A DNA stretch of 39,157 nt from Deltaproteobacteria bacterium (GTDB taxonomy: Bacteria > Desulfobacterota > Desulfobaccia > Desulfobaccales > 0-14-0-80-60-11). The DNA is taken from NCBI GenBank assembly GCA_016208235.1, contig JACQYN010000101.1, positions 1-39,157 of the forward strand, written 5' to 3'. Made by a program: the position numbers and the translations under genes. The first letter of the stretch is position 1, and the number at the start of each line of letters is the position of its first letter. The notes beneath the pieces were generated by a model. That model was not told where the DNA came from, did no database searches, and worked only from the letters and a program-made list of their open reading frames with translations. This document shows positions 24,721-32,862 of this stretch, one piece after another.

Positions 24721-25437
24721 ATGTCTTTTTGTCCCCATTGTGGCGGGATGTTGGAAGAAAGCGCGACAACTTGTCCCAGTTGCGGCGGTGCGTTGCCTGC
24801 AACGGGTCCGGTAATTCCCGGGGCGACGGTGCAGCCCGGTAAATACCTCCGGAACGGCTGGGAATTGTTCAAGCTCTATCCCGGGGGCTTCGTCGCCTTC
24901 GCCCTCCTCTTCTTTATCATCCAGGGAATATTGAGCTATCTCCCCAGGATAGGCGGGTTGATCAGCCTGGCCATCAGCGCTCCCTTGGGCGCGGGCTTTT
25001 ACGTAGTCAGCGCCAGGCTGATGCAGCGCCGGACCCCGGAATTCCAAGACTTCTTTACCGGCTTCCAGTTTCTCCTGCCCCTTTTGCTATTGTCCGTCGT
25101 CAGCGCCGTGCTGATCGTCTTGGGGTTTATTTTGCTTATCCTTCCCGGCATCTTTCTCATGGTCTGCTACCTCTTTTCCTCCATGCTCGTCATTGACCGG
25201 CGCCTGGATTTCTGGCCGGCCATGGAGCTTAGCCGGCGGACAGTGCAGGCCCAATGGTTCGGGTTCTTCGTCTTTTTATTGCTCCTGGTCCTCATCAACC
25301 TGGGGGGGGCGGCACTCCTGGGCATCGGCCTGCTGATCTCTCTACCGGTGAGCGCCTGCGCGGTGGCGGCCGCGTACGCCGAGTTCTTCGGGCTGCGGTC
25401 GGATTATTCCGGGAGTATGCCCCAGCTTAGGACATAA
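24721..25437 (+). CDS. Zinc-ribbon multi-pass membrane protein
   Basis: This 238-residue protein starts at an ATG with TAAGGAGG upstream. A zinc ribbon (C4, C7, C18, C21) at the N-terminus is followed by a segment RNGWELFKLYPGGFVAF. About five hydrophobic helices follow (around 58-72, 84-98, 118-152, 180-200 and 205-225). The arrangement resembles DUF975/glycerophosphodiester-phosphodiesterase membrane-domain proteins. Location is the inner membrane with the ribbon in the cytoplasm. Function unknown. Confidence 0.8.
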   Translation: MSFCPHCGGMLEESATTCPSCGGALPATGPVIPGATVQPGKYLRNGWELFKLYPGGFVAFALLFFIIQGILSYLPRIGGLISLAISAPLGAGFYVVSARLMQRRTPEFQDFFTGFQFLLPLLLLSVVSAVLIVLGFILLILPGIFLMVCYLFSSMLVIDRRLDFWPAMELSRRTVQAQWFGFFVFLLLLVLINLGGAALLGIGLLISLPVSACAVAAAYAEFFGLRSDYSGSMPQLRT

Positions 25438-25493
25438 TTTCATAATGATGACGCGTCTGCCGCCCCCCTCACCCCGGCCCTCTCCCCCGGGGG

Positions 25494-25628
25494 GCATAGG
25501 CGCTAACTTAACCAATATTTGTCATTCTGAACGGAGCGAAGCGGAGTGAAGAATCTCGATTTTCCAACGAAATAGAGATTCTTCGCTGCGCTCAGAATGA
25601 CAAAAAAGCCTTATATTAGCGCTTAAGC
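25494..25628. repeat. Nested palindrome, copy 5 (core 25521-25601)
   Basis: Outer arms GCATAGGCGCTAACTTAA (25494-25511) and TTATATTAGCGCTTAAGC (25611-25628) match at 14 of 18 positions and enclose the GTCATTCTGAACGG core. The same outer arms recur around copy 6 at 35082-35266. Confidence 0.82.
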
Positions 25629-25706
25629 CCCCCAGGGGAGAGAGGGTGTTATTATCGGTTTTCCCTTTTTAAAAGGGAAAATAAAATGGGGACAGACACT
25701 CAATTA

Positions 25707-25740
25707 ACTTTGAACCTGGAACTTTGAACTTTGAACTTTT
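25707..25740. repeat. TTGAACY heptad tract
   Basis: Tandem degenerate units of TTTGAAC run directly into the start region of priA. The same unit recurs at 37349-37378 and 38583-38613, each time just upstream of a gene. Confidence 0.7.
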
Positions 25741-25754
25741 CGGAATCCACAGCC

Positions 25755-27992
25755 GTGAAACCAGGAGAGTCCGAAGACCTCTGGGAAGTGGCGGTGGCCC
25801 TGCCCATCTTTCACACCCTCACTTACCGGTTGCCTGAGACTTTGAAGGATAAGGCCCGGGTGGGTTGCCTGGTGCGGGTTCCGGCCAAAAGGCGGTTGGT
25901 CACCGGCTACTTGTTGGGACCGGCCCGGGAGGTCCCGGACGCGGCCCTTCGCCCCGTCCAGGCAGTGCTGGACCCCCTGCCCCGGTTCGGGCCGGAAATG
26001 GTGCCGCTGTTCCGCTGGCTGGCGGACTATTACCAGTACCCTTTAGGGGAGGCCCTGGACCATTTTATTCCCGGAAGCGCCGCCTCCCCCGGCCCCCGGA
26101 CCGAGTGCTGGGCCGCATGGCAGCCCCAGCCGGAAGGGGCGGAGCCGCCCCACCGCCTGAGCCCCAAGGCCCAAGGCCTCATCTCCCATCTCCAGGAAAA
26201 CGGCCCCGCTCCCCTGAAAAAACTTAACCGTCTTTTTCCGAACTGCTCCCCCATCCTGAAGCGCCTGGCGGGCAGGGGTTTTATTTTCCTGGAAAACCGG
26301 CCCGCCTGGCGGGATCCCCTGGAGGGCCAACCTTTAGCCCCGGAAGAGGCCCCCCTGCAGCTCAGCCCCGACCAAGAGGAAGCCCGGGTCGCGATTGTGG
26401 AAGGCATCCACAGCTGCAAATTTTCCCCTTTCCTGCTGCACGGCGTCACCGCCAGCGGCAAGACCGAGGTCTATCTCAGCGCGGCCCAGGCCACCCTGGA
26501 CCAGGGCCGCCAGGTCCTGGTCCTGCTCCCGGAGATCGCCCTCACCCACCCGGTGGCCCTGGCCTTCCGGCGACGCTTCGGCAGCCGGGTGGCCCTGCTC
26601 CACAGCGGCATATCCCCGGCCTCCCGCCTGGACCAGTGGCGGCGCATCACCCTGGGCCAGGTAGACATCGCGGTGGGGGCCCGCTCCGCGGTCTTTGCGC
26701 CCCTGCCCCGCTTAGGGTTGCTGGTGGTGGACGAAGAACACGACCCCGCGTACAAGCAGGAAGGCGGCCTCCTTTATCAGGCCCGGGACGTGGCCCTTTA
26801 CCGGGGGAAACTGGCGGCCGCGGCCGTGGTCCTGGTCTCCGCCACCCCCGCGGTGACCACCTTTTACCGGGCCCAGGAGGGTAAATACCGCTACCTCAAT
26901 CTCAGCCGCCGGGTCACCCCCCAGGCCCTGCCGGACATTCACCTTATTTCCCTCAAGGAACACCGGTCCGGCCGCGGCCTGCCGGTGATCTCCTCTCCTT
27001 TGGCCGCGGCCCTGGAGCAAACCCTGGCCCGGGGGGAACAAGCGCTGCTTTTCTTAAACCGCCGGGGCTACGCCACCGTGCTCTTTTGCCTTTTTTGCGG
27101 CCAGGTGATCCAGTGCTTTCAATGCAGCGTGGCCTTGACCTATCATCAGGACCGGGACGTGCTCACCTGCCATTACTGCGGCTATGAAGAACCCGTGCCC
27201 ACGCGCTGCCCCCAATGCCAGTCCACTGCCATCAAACGCTACGGCCTGGGCACGGAAAGGGTGGAAGCGGAAATACAAAAGATCTTCCCTCAGGCCCGGG
27301 TGTCCCGCCTGGACCGGGACACCGCGCCCCACAGCGGCCGGGCCCTTAAAGTCCTGGAAGACTTCGCCGCGGGGAAGTTTGAGATCCTGGTGGGCACCCA
27401 GATGATCTCCAAAGGCCACCATTTCCCCGGAGTCACCCTGGTGGGGGTGATCGCCGCGGATCAACATCTGTTCTTTCCCGAATACCACGCGGGGGAGCGC
27501 ACCTTCCAGCTCCTCTCCCAGGTGGCGGGCCGGGCTGGCCGGGGGGAGGCCCCCGGCAAGGTCCTCATCCAGACTTTCCACCCCGACCATTATGTCTTCC
27601 AGGCGGTGCAATCCCAAGATTATCAAGGTTTTGTACTGCAGGAACTCCAGACCCGCCGGGAATCGGGCTACCCCCCCTTCACCCGGCTGGCCCTGGCCCG
27701 CCTCAGCGGCGCCCCCGCGGACGCAGTGGCCCAGGCCGCAGCCCGCCTCACCGCGGCCTTGAAAAAGGCCATCGCCCAGGACCGGAACCTGGCTTCCCTA
27801 ATCCGCATCCTGGGGCCCGCGCCCCCGGGCTTGGCCCGGCTCCAGGGCCGCTTCCGCTGGCAACTGCTTCTTAAAAGCTACGGCCGCCCTCCCCTGCTCC
27901 AGGCCCTGAAACTGCTGCGGCAACTCTGGAGTCCGCCCCCGAGGAGCAAAATTGACCTAACTTTAGATATTGATCCGATGAGCTTATTTTAG
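25755..27992 (+). CDS. priA: Primosomal replication helicase PriA
   Basis: From the GTG at 25755 the protein has 745 residues; a TTG at 25731 inside the heptad repeat is also open. The N-terminal DNA-binding domain begins VAVALPIFHTLTYRLPE. Helicase motifs follow in order: GVTASGKTEVYL (Walker A), LLPEIALT, HSGISPASRLDQW, VVDEEHDPAYKQE (Walker B, DEEH), SATPAVTTFY. A zinc domain inserted between the lobes has pairs of Cys (CLFCGQVIQCFQC, CHYCGYEE, CPQC). The C-terminal lobe has GTQMISKGHHFPGVTLVG and QVAGRAGRG. PriA restarts stalled replication forks. The gene is complete, and no other replication gene is nearby. Confidence 0.95.
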   Translation: MKPGESEDLWEVAVALPIFHTLTYRLPETLKDKARVGCLVRVPAKRRLVTGYLLGPAREVPDAALRPVQAVLDPLPRFGPEMVPLFRWLADYYQYPLGEALDHFIPGSAASPGPRTECWAAWQPQPEGAEPPHRLSPKAQGLISHLQENGPAPLKKLNRLFPNCSPILKRLAGRGFIFLENRPAWRDPLEGQPLAPEEAPLQLSPDQEEARVAIVEGIHSCKFSPFLLHGVTASGKTEVYLSAAQATLDQGRQVLVLLPEIALTHPVALAFRRRFGSRVALLHSGISPASRLDQWRRITLGQVDIAVGARSAVFAPLPRLGLLVVDEEHDPAYKQEGGLLYQARDVALYRGKLAAAAVVLVSATPAVTTFYRAQEGKYRYLNLSRRVTPQALPDIHLISLKEHRSGRGLPVISSPLAAALEQTLARGEQALLFLNRRGYATVLFCLFCGQVIQCFQCSVALTYHQDRDVLTCHYCGYEEPVPTRCPQCQSTAIKRYGLGTERVEAEIQKIFPQARVSRLDRDTAPHSGRALKVLEDFAAGKFEILVGTQMISKGHHFPGVTLVGVIAADQHLFFPEYHAGERTFQLLSQVAGRAGRGEAPGKVLIQTFHPDHYVFQAVQSQDYQGFVLQELQTRRESGYPPFTRLALARLSGAPADAVAQAAARLTAALKKAIAQDRNLASLIRILGPAPPGLARLQGRFRWQLLLKSYGRPPLLQALKLLRQLWSPPPRSKIDLTLDIDPMSLF

Positions 27993-28014
27993 GAATTTGT
28001 GGAGGATGGGAGAA

Positions 28015-28078
28015 GACAGTAATCAGTAATCAGTAGCCAGAAAAAGCACTGATCACTGATCACTTACTACCGGTCACT
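28015..28078. repeat. ATCAGTA/ATCACTG direct repeat tract
   Basis: Tandem units AGTAATC, then ACTGATC, form a short tract with partial dyad symmetry between the convergent priA and HisI-like genes. Confidence 0.6.
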
Positions 28079-28085
28079 CCTCTCC

Positions 28086-28499
28086 CTAGTGGGAAAATGC
28101 AAACTCCGGATATACCTCTTCCGGATCGAAGACCCGGGGATCGGCGGTCTCCCAGCCGTCGGCGTTAAGGCGGCGGAAGAAACAGGATTGGTACCCCCTT
28201 TCGCAGGCCCCGCCCCAGGGTGTTACCCGGAGCAGCAGTTGGTCGCCCGTGCAGTTCAAGCGGATTTCCAGCACTTCCTGGGAATGGCCGGAGCTTTCTC
28301 CTTTCTGAACCACCTTGCGCTTTCGGGGGTGGTAGTAATGGACGAGGCCGGTGGCGGCAATGCGGCCCAAAGCCTCCTGGTTCAGGGTGATCAGCATCAG
28401 CACGGCTCCGGAGGACGCGTCCTGAATGACTGCCGGGATCAATCCCTCCGGCGGCAGAGGCAGCCATTCCGGGAGATTGGCCCATTTGGTCGTCAACAT
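28086..28499 (-). CDS. HisI-like protein (divergent phosphoribosyl-AMP cyclohydrolase homolog)
   Basis: This 137-residue protein starts at an ATG with AGGGGGA upstream. The HisI fold is visible in IQDASSGAVLML, GLVHYY, KGESSGHSQEVLEI, GGACERGYQSCFF. The zinc Cys C83, C99 and C106 are kept. The Mg-binding Asp-x-Asp-x-Asp of HisI is reduced to N82-x-T84-x-D86, the SRS/LW substrate segment is replaced by HPRKRKVV, and the CHxG His is E100. No other his genes are near. It may therefore have a changed activity, or be a degraded copy. A plain hisI label would overstate the case. Confidence 0.72.
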   Translation of the reverse strand: MLTTKWANLPEWLPLPPEGLIPAVIQDASSGAVLMLITLNQEALGRIAATGLVHYYHPRKRKVVQKGESSGHSQEVLEIRLNCTGDQLLLRVTPWGGACERGYQSCFFRRLNADGWETADPRVFDPEEVYPEFAFSH

Positions 28500-28635
28500 T
28501 TTTCCCCCTATAAGTAATGCTCCTGATTTTCTTAACTCGGCCCCGGTGCGACTGTCTATTTTCTATCATGGCGGCAAGGTTTGTCCAGCGCTCCCCCTTA
28601 TTTTTCATTTCCAGGCGGCACATCCAGAAAAATCC

Positions 28636-28665
28636 TTGACATCAGGAAATTAGGAATGGTATTTA
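28636..28665 (+). promoter_or_regulatory. Possible promoter of the 140-residue hypothetical gene
   Basis: A perfect TTGACA (28636-28641) and TATTTA (28660-28665) are separated by 18 bp, about 70 bp before the start codon. Confidence 0.5.
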
Positions 28666-28732
28666 GGGGAGAAAAAAACGTGAAAGAGTGCACAAGTTAA
28701 CTTAATCTGCCTGAACAGGGAGGAGGCAAAAG

Positions 28733-29155
28733 ATGGCGCGGCTTAACTACGTAGAATTCTATTACAGCACCAAACACAAACCTGACGACAAATATAAATG
28801 CGACAACGCCAACGTCCTGAATCTTTTGAAGAGCTTGGAGGCCAAGGGCGTAGAAACCGCGGCCATTGACATGGGGGATATAGCTGATCCCTTCCGTCAG
28901 TACCATAAAGCCTCCAGCGGGCCTGCCTCGGAATATCGGCCCATCTTCGGCGAGGTCCGGGGATCTGACTATAAAGAATACTTCGGCAAGACCATTCCCG
29001 CCCTTTGCTGCTATGCGAAAAAAGGAGACCGGGCGCCTCTGGAGGTCTTCCCCCGCAGTGACAAGAAGTTGGGGCGAGTTTATCTCATCGAGGAGTGGCT
29101 GGAAAACTACATCGGCGAGTTGGAAGGCCGGGCCGAGTCCGAAGAAGCCCGTTAA
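28733..29155 (+). CDS. Hypothetical cytoplasmic protein
   Basis: This 140-residue protein starts at an ATG preceded by GGGAGGAGG. It has no signal peptide or membrane segment. It begins with an aromatic strand (LNYVEFYYSTKH), then a basic and acidic helix with NVLNLLKSLEAKGVETAAIDMGDIADPFRQYHKA. A GKTIPALCCYAKKGDRAPLEVFPR segment has adjacent Cys, and the C-terminus is acidic. The strand-helix-strand start (a polypeptide that reads YVEFYYS...LEAKGVETAAIDM) suggests a thioredoxin-like or Rossmann-like alpha/beta fold, but no family is recognised. Promoter, strong ribosome-binding site and terminator define a single-gene unit. Confidence 0.78.
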   Translation: MARLNYVEFYYSTKHKPDDKYKCDNANVLNLLKSLEAKGVETAAIDMGDIADPFRQYHKASSGPASEYRPIFGEVRGSDYKEYFGKTIPALCCYAKKGDRAPLEVFPRSDKKLGRVYLIEEWLENYIGELEGRAESEEAR

Positions 29156-29166
29156 AGTTATTTCCT

Positions 29167-29199
29167 AAGGCCCCACCTGCCGGGTGGGGCCTTATTTTT
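29167..29199 (+). terminator. Intrinsic terminator after the 140-residue gene
   Basis: A perfect 11-bp stem (29167-29177 with 29183-29193, loop TGCCG) is followed by ATTTTT. Confidence 0.88.
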
Positions 29200-29215
29200 G
29201 CCCTGCCTTAGAACC

Positions 29216-30355
29216 GTGGCTGCAATTTGCTGTCTCAGTTGCCACCGGCGCGTTCTGCAGCCCAGCCCCTACTGCTCCCTTTGCGGCCAGCGGCTTTTGC
29301 CCAACTTTGCCGCCGAAAGCCTGCATATTCACAACTATATTGGGACTTCCCGTTTCTCGGTCCTGGGACCGAAAGTGGTGCAGGATCTGGAGACCGGCCT
29401 TTTCTGGCAACGCGGCGGGGCCCCTAAACCCCTCAGCCATTGGGAAGCCCCCGCATATATTGAGGAGCTGAACCGTGGGGCCTGGGAGAGCCGCCGGGAT
29501 TGGCGCCTCCCTACTCTGCCGGAATTGGCGAGTCTCTTCAGCCGGGAAAAGAACGCCCAGGGGCTTTATATCGATCCTGCCTTTGACAGCCGCCTCCCCT
29601 TTTGCTGGAGCGCCACGGCCAGCCTGGCCGGGGGTGCTTATGGAATGCTGTTTTACCCCGGCTCCATCCAGGCCCAGAGCCGGGATATGCGCGCCTTCGT
29701 CCGGGCCGTGGCCGGTGAGAGCCGGGGGCTGCCTGATTTTCAGCCCTCCCCGGAGCTGTTGGCCCGGGGCCGGAGTCTTCTTCAGCGCCACGGCGACCGG
29801 CGGGTGCCCAAGCGCTCTGAGGTGGAGGGCTTTCTCCGGGATGGCGGGTTTTTCTCGGAGGTGATGCTGGCGGACAGCCTCCAGCTCTACTTTCTGCCCA
29901 CCGAGGAGTTTCTCCTGGCCTTGATCAGACTCTTCCGCCATTTGGGAGTAACCCGGGTGGTGGAGGTGGGGGCCGGCGAGGGATTTGTGGCCGCGGCCCT
30001 GGCGGCACGGGGCTTTCCGGTGGTGGCCACCGATCTGGAGGCCATGCCGGGAGCGCCTTACGGGGTGCCCGTGCATCGGGCCAGCCACCTGGAGGCGGTG
30101 GCCGCTTTCCGACCGGAACTGGTCTTCTGGTGCTGGCCGCCGTTAGGTTCCCGGGCCCCCCAGGAACTTCTCCTGGCTCCCGGCTTAAAGTACTATCTGG
30201 ACGTGGGGGACGGCGGCTTTGCCACCGGCGCCCCCGGGCTGGTGCCCCAATTCCGGGGCCGCTACCTGCCCACCCTGTCCCGGCTGGGTTATACCCGGCT
30301 GGACGCGGGCCCCTTCCGCCATAATCGGTGTTTTTTGTTCCGGAAAGTATTTTGA
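29216..30355 (+). CDS. Zinc ribbon - Lcl (DUF1566)-like - SAM methyltransferase-like fusion
   Basis: The best start is the GTG at 29216, because a TTG at 29198 lies in the terminator of the previous gene. Either start lacks a clear ribosome-binding site. From GTG the protein has 379 residues. A zinc ribbon (C6/C9 and C20/C23) is followed at about 45-165 by an Lcl/DUF1566 domain: VQDLETGLFWQRGG, DWRLPTLPELASLF, FCWSATA. At about 250-379 a methyltransferase-like Rossmann domain has motif I VVEVGAGEGFVAAALAARG, then VVATDLE. The combination is unusual, since DUF1566 is generally a surface or secreted domain while the others are cytoplasmic. No signal peptide is present. Role unknown. Confidence 0.72.
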   Translation: MAAICCLSCHRRVLQPSPYCSLCGQRLLPNFAAESLHIHNYIGTSRFSVLGPKVVQDLETGLFWQRGGAPKPLSHWEAPAYIEELNRGAWESRRDWRLPTLPELASLFSREKNAQGLYIDPAFDSRLPFCWSATASLAGGAYGMLFYPGSIQAQSRDMRAFVRAVAGESRGLPDFQPSPELLARGRSLLQRHGDRRVPKRSEVEGFLRDGGFFSEVMLADSLQLYFLPTEEFLLALIRLFRHLGVTRVVEVGAGEGFVAAALAARGFPVVATDLEAMPGAPYGVPVHRASHLEAVAAFRPELVFWCWPPLGSRAPQELLLAPGLKYYLDVGDGGFATGAPGLVPQFRGRYLPTLSRLGYTRLDAGPFRHNRCFLFRKVF

Positions 30356-30390
30356 GGGAGGGGGCCAGGGGCCACAGCCCCCTCCCTCAA
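30352..30390. terminator. GC-rich hairpin between two convergent genes
   Basis: A perfect 14-bp stem (TTGAGGGAGGGGGC with GCCCCCTCCCTCAA) begins inside the stop codon region of the fusion gene. It lacks a T run, so it may be a symmetrical terminator or a repeat hairpin. Confidence 0.55.
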
Positions 30391-30508
30391 ACTCCCTCCC
30401 CCAACCCCATAAGGGTATTAATTCTTTCTGTATGCGGGTTAAGGAGGAGTAGGGGATGAGCAGGCGAGGGCCCCTACTCTACATTCCCGTTCCTCTCTCC
30501 GCCCTTCC

Positions 30509-31036
30509 CTATAACTCTTTCAATGTGGCCTCATAGGCCGCGAACGCGGCCTTGCCGAAGAGTACAAAGCGCACCCGTTCGATCTCCGGGTGTGCCGCCA
30601 GGTATTCCTTTACAGTCTTCAGGGCGATCCTGGCTGCATCCGCCAGGGGATAGCCGTAGGCGCCGGTGGAGATGGAGGGGAAGGCCACGGTTTTAATCCC
30701 CTTGGCGGAGGCCAGCTTCAGGCTCTCCCGGTAGCAGGAGGCCAGCAGCTCCGGCTCCCGGTGGTGCCCGTCCCGGTAAATGGGGCCCACGGTATGAATC
30801 ACGTACCGGGCCTGAAGATTGCCCCCGGTGGTGATACGGGCTTCACCCGTGGGGCACCCGCCGAGCTGGCGGCACTCCTCCAGGATCTTCGGTCCCCCGG
30901 CCCGGTGGATGGCGCCGTCCACCCCGCCTCCGCCCAGAAGGGAACTGTTGGCGGCATTGACGATAGCTTCCGTGTCCTGCCGGGTGATGTCCCCTTCCAC
31001 CAATTCCAGCGCCGACCGCCCCACCTGGATTTCCAC
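30509..31036 (-). CDS. Macro-domain protein (YmdB-like O-acetyl-ADP-ribose deacetylase)
   Basis: This 175-residue single macro domain starts at a GTG preceded by GGAGG. Its diagnostic segments are VEGDITRQDTEAIVNAANSS, LLGGGGVDGAIHRAGG (ADP-ribose-binding loop with the conserved Gly run and Asp), YVIHTVGPIY and PSISTGAYGYPL. It would bind ADP-ribose derivatives in the cytoplasm and hydrolyse O-acetyl-ADP-ribose or mono-ADP-ribosyl marks. The length is normal for stand-alone bacterial macro proteins. It lies 151 bp downstream of the UxxC selenoprotein gene on the same strand. Confidence 0.93.
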   Translation of the reverse strand: MEIQVGRSALELVEGDITRQDTEAIVNAANSSLLGGGGVDGAIHRAGGPKILEECRQLGGCPTGEARITTGGNLQARYVIHTVGPIYRDGHHREPELLASCYRESLKLASAKGIKTVAFPSISTGAYGYPLADAARIALKTVKEYLAAHPEIERVRFVLFGKAAFAAYEATLKEL

Positions 31037-31083
31037 GCCTTGACCTCCGTAGGTTTCTTGAGGGGAAGGCCAGTAGGTTAAGC

Positions 31084-31160
31084 GGCAGCTATCAGCCTAA
31101 GGATGCTACCATGACCTTGGATTTCTAAAAGCTGAAGGCTAAAAGCTGATAGCTGGCTGC
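31084..31160. repeat. AGCTGATAGCTG-type repeat with dyad symmetry
   Basis: GGCAGCTATCAGCCT near the left faces AAAGCTGATAGCTGGC near the right, with an AAGCTGAAGGCT unit between. It occupies the gap between the macro and selenoprotein genes. Confidence 0.6.
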
Positions 31161-31187
31161 TAAATGGCCCCCTTTTCCCCCATCATA

Positions 31188-31766
31188 TCACAGAGTGATC
31201 TGGAGGTAGGGTTCCGCGCGCCTGAACCACTCGCTGTCGGGATACTTGGCCTTTAATTCATCATATGCCATTCTCAAGGGCTTGGGATCGTGGTCCATCT
31301 TGTACTTGGCCACCCCCAGGAAAAAAATGGCCTCCGCCGCGGCCCGGGGATGAGGGCACCGGGTCATCATTTCTTCCAGCATGGCCCGGGCCTCGGCATA
31401 CTGTTCGGTATCCAGGGCCCAGCGGGCCTTACCCACCATGAACAGGGGCATGAACTCCTCGGGGGGGACGTACCCCACAATCCTATAATGCTCCTTGCCG
31501 TCGGCATCCAGCACCAGGATGGTGGGAGTCCAGGACACCCCATATTTTTCCATCAGGGCTTTGTTGGAAACCTCCACCTGGACCGGGATGAAGTTCAAGT
31601 CGATGAAACTGCCCATGCCTTCCGCAGAGTACGTAACCGTACCCATTTTCTGGCAGCCCAGTCATTGGGGGTTGAAGAAATCCAGGAGGATGGGCTTGTT
31701 GGTTTTTCTGGCGGTTTCCTGGGCTAAAGCCAGATCGCTTCCCCAGCAAACTTTCAACTTAGCCAT
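31188..31766 (-). CDS. Thioredoxin-fold selenoprotein (UxxC, Sec35) with C-terminal TPR-like region
   Basis: From the ATG at 31766 (GAAGGAGTC upstream) the frame runs 34 codons to a TGA at 31662-31664 and continues in frame to 31188, giving 192 residues with Sec35. Residues before and after the TGA read PILLDFFNPQ-U-LGCQKMG, the position and surroundings of a thioredoxin CxxC active site (here U35-L-G-C38). A cis-Pro segment follows (VSWTPTILVLDADG). The last ~75 residues (ARWALDTEQYAEARAMLEEM...) resemble tetratricopeptide helices. It has no signal peptide, so a cytoplasmic thiol/selenol oxidoreductase is likely. Reading the TGA as a stop would cut the active site in two and leave two useless fragments. 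Confidence 0.86.
31627..31644 (-). promoter_or_regulatory. Candidate bacterial SECIS hairpin for Sec35
   Basis: On the minus strand, 17 nt after the UGA, GGGTAC pairs with GTACTC (six pairs, one G-U) around a GGTTAC loop. The loop guanines are about 24-25 nt after the UGA, matching the hdrA candidate. The stem is shorter than that of hdrA, so it is somewhat less certain. Confidence 0.58.
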
Positions 31767-31995
31767 GGGTTGACTCCTTCCTTAACTTGTTAAATAGGCG
31801 ATCGCTCGGTTTGCCTTTAAGCTAATCATCAGCCCCGGGAAAGCAAGACCATCGCCGAAATGGTCATCTCTGGCCCCTTTCCCCCCGGGAATCAATTTTT
31901 TGACCGCGCTTTATCAATAATTTAGTGCGGCCACAGATTGCTTGCCCCGGAAGCGGTGATTATTTTATAAGCAAAAAAGAAAGGGGGGCGGCCTC

Positions 31996-32862
31996 ATGGC
32001 GGGAAAATGCCTGGTAGAGAAAATGGAAGGTCGTGATCTCGATTCTTATGACCTGATTACCGTCCTCGGGCTCTTGAAAGAACATGATTGGAAGGAGATC
32101 TGTCGGCGTTACGCTCCGGACGGCCATGGCCCTGGAAAGATCAACCTGATGCTCAGCACGGACAGCTACTACGTGGAAATGACGCTGGAAACCCTGACTT
32201 CCCTGGCCCTTTCTTCCAAATACCAGGCCAGCCCCAACCTGATGCAGGCCCTGATCCGCCGCTTGCTTTGCGGCCATCGTCACAATCTGATTCTGGAAAA
32301 ATTGCGGACCTACGGGGTGCCCATCGATGACCCGAATCAGTTGAACCTCTCCTGTTCCGTGGGCACCATGGGGGTGGACCTGGTGGTCAACCGGCCCCCC
32401 AATGTCCCGGAGTACCGTTTCCGCAAGTTCGGCACCACCCGGGTGGAGCAGGAGGAGCAGCGCCCCCTGGACCATTACGACGCGGTCTCAATCCTCTATC
32501 TGGCCCAACAGAACCAGACAGAGCGCATCTTAAACCGTTATGTGCCCCAGGAACTTCTCAATGAGGGCAGGGAAGGGGAAAAGGTGGTGCGGTTCTCCAG
32601 CCCGGCCGGAGATTACCAGGTGGACTTTTTCTTCCAGAAGATCCATAACGACGTGCCCCGGGGGGTCCCGGAGCGGGGGAACGTCTCCTCCGCCACCATG
32701 CATCAGGTGTTGCGTCGCGTCTTTGCCGGCCACGCCCCGGAACTGGCCGCCCGGGAACTGACGGATAAGGGTATCTTGATCACCCCGGAGGAAGTGAGCC
32801 GGGAGTTCAGCCTGGCTAGGATCCTAAACGACAATTACATCGAGATGGGTTTCAAGAGGTAA
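31996..32862 (+). CDS. Hypothetical protein with an internal tandem duplication
   Basis: This 288-residue protein starts at an ATG with AAGGGGGG upstream. Two halves are related. Near residue 15, LDSYDLITVLGLL, then ICRRYAP, SYYVEMTLE, LMQALIRRLLCGH and LRTYGVPI. Near residue 157, LDHYDAVSILYLA, then ILNRYVP, DYQVDFFFQ, TMHQVLRRVFAGH and LTDKGILI. The order and spacing agree between the two, so a ~130-residue unit was duplicated and diverged. No signal peptide or membrane segment is seen. No known family is recognised. Confidence 0.78.
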   Translation: MAGKCLVEKMEGRDLDSYDLITVLGLLKEHDWKEICRRYAPDGHGPGKINLMLSTDSYYVEMTLETLTSLALSSKYQASPNLMQALIRRLLCGHRHNLILEKLRTYGVPIDDPNQLNLSCSVGTMGVDLVVNRPPNVPEYRFRKFGTTRVEQEEQRPLDHYDAVSILYLAQQNQTERILNRYVPQELLNEGREGEKVVRFSSPAGDYQVDFFFQKIHNDVPRGVPERGNVSSATMHQVLRRVFAGHAPELAARELTDKGILITPEEVSREFSLARILNDNYIEMGFKR

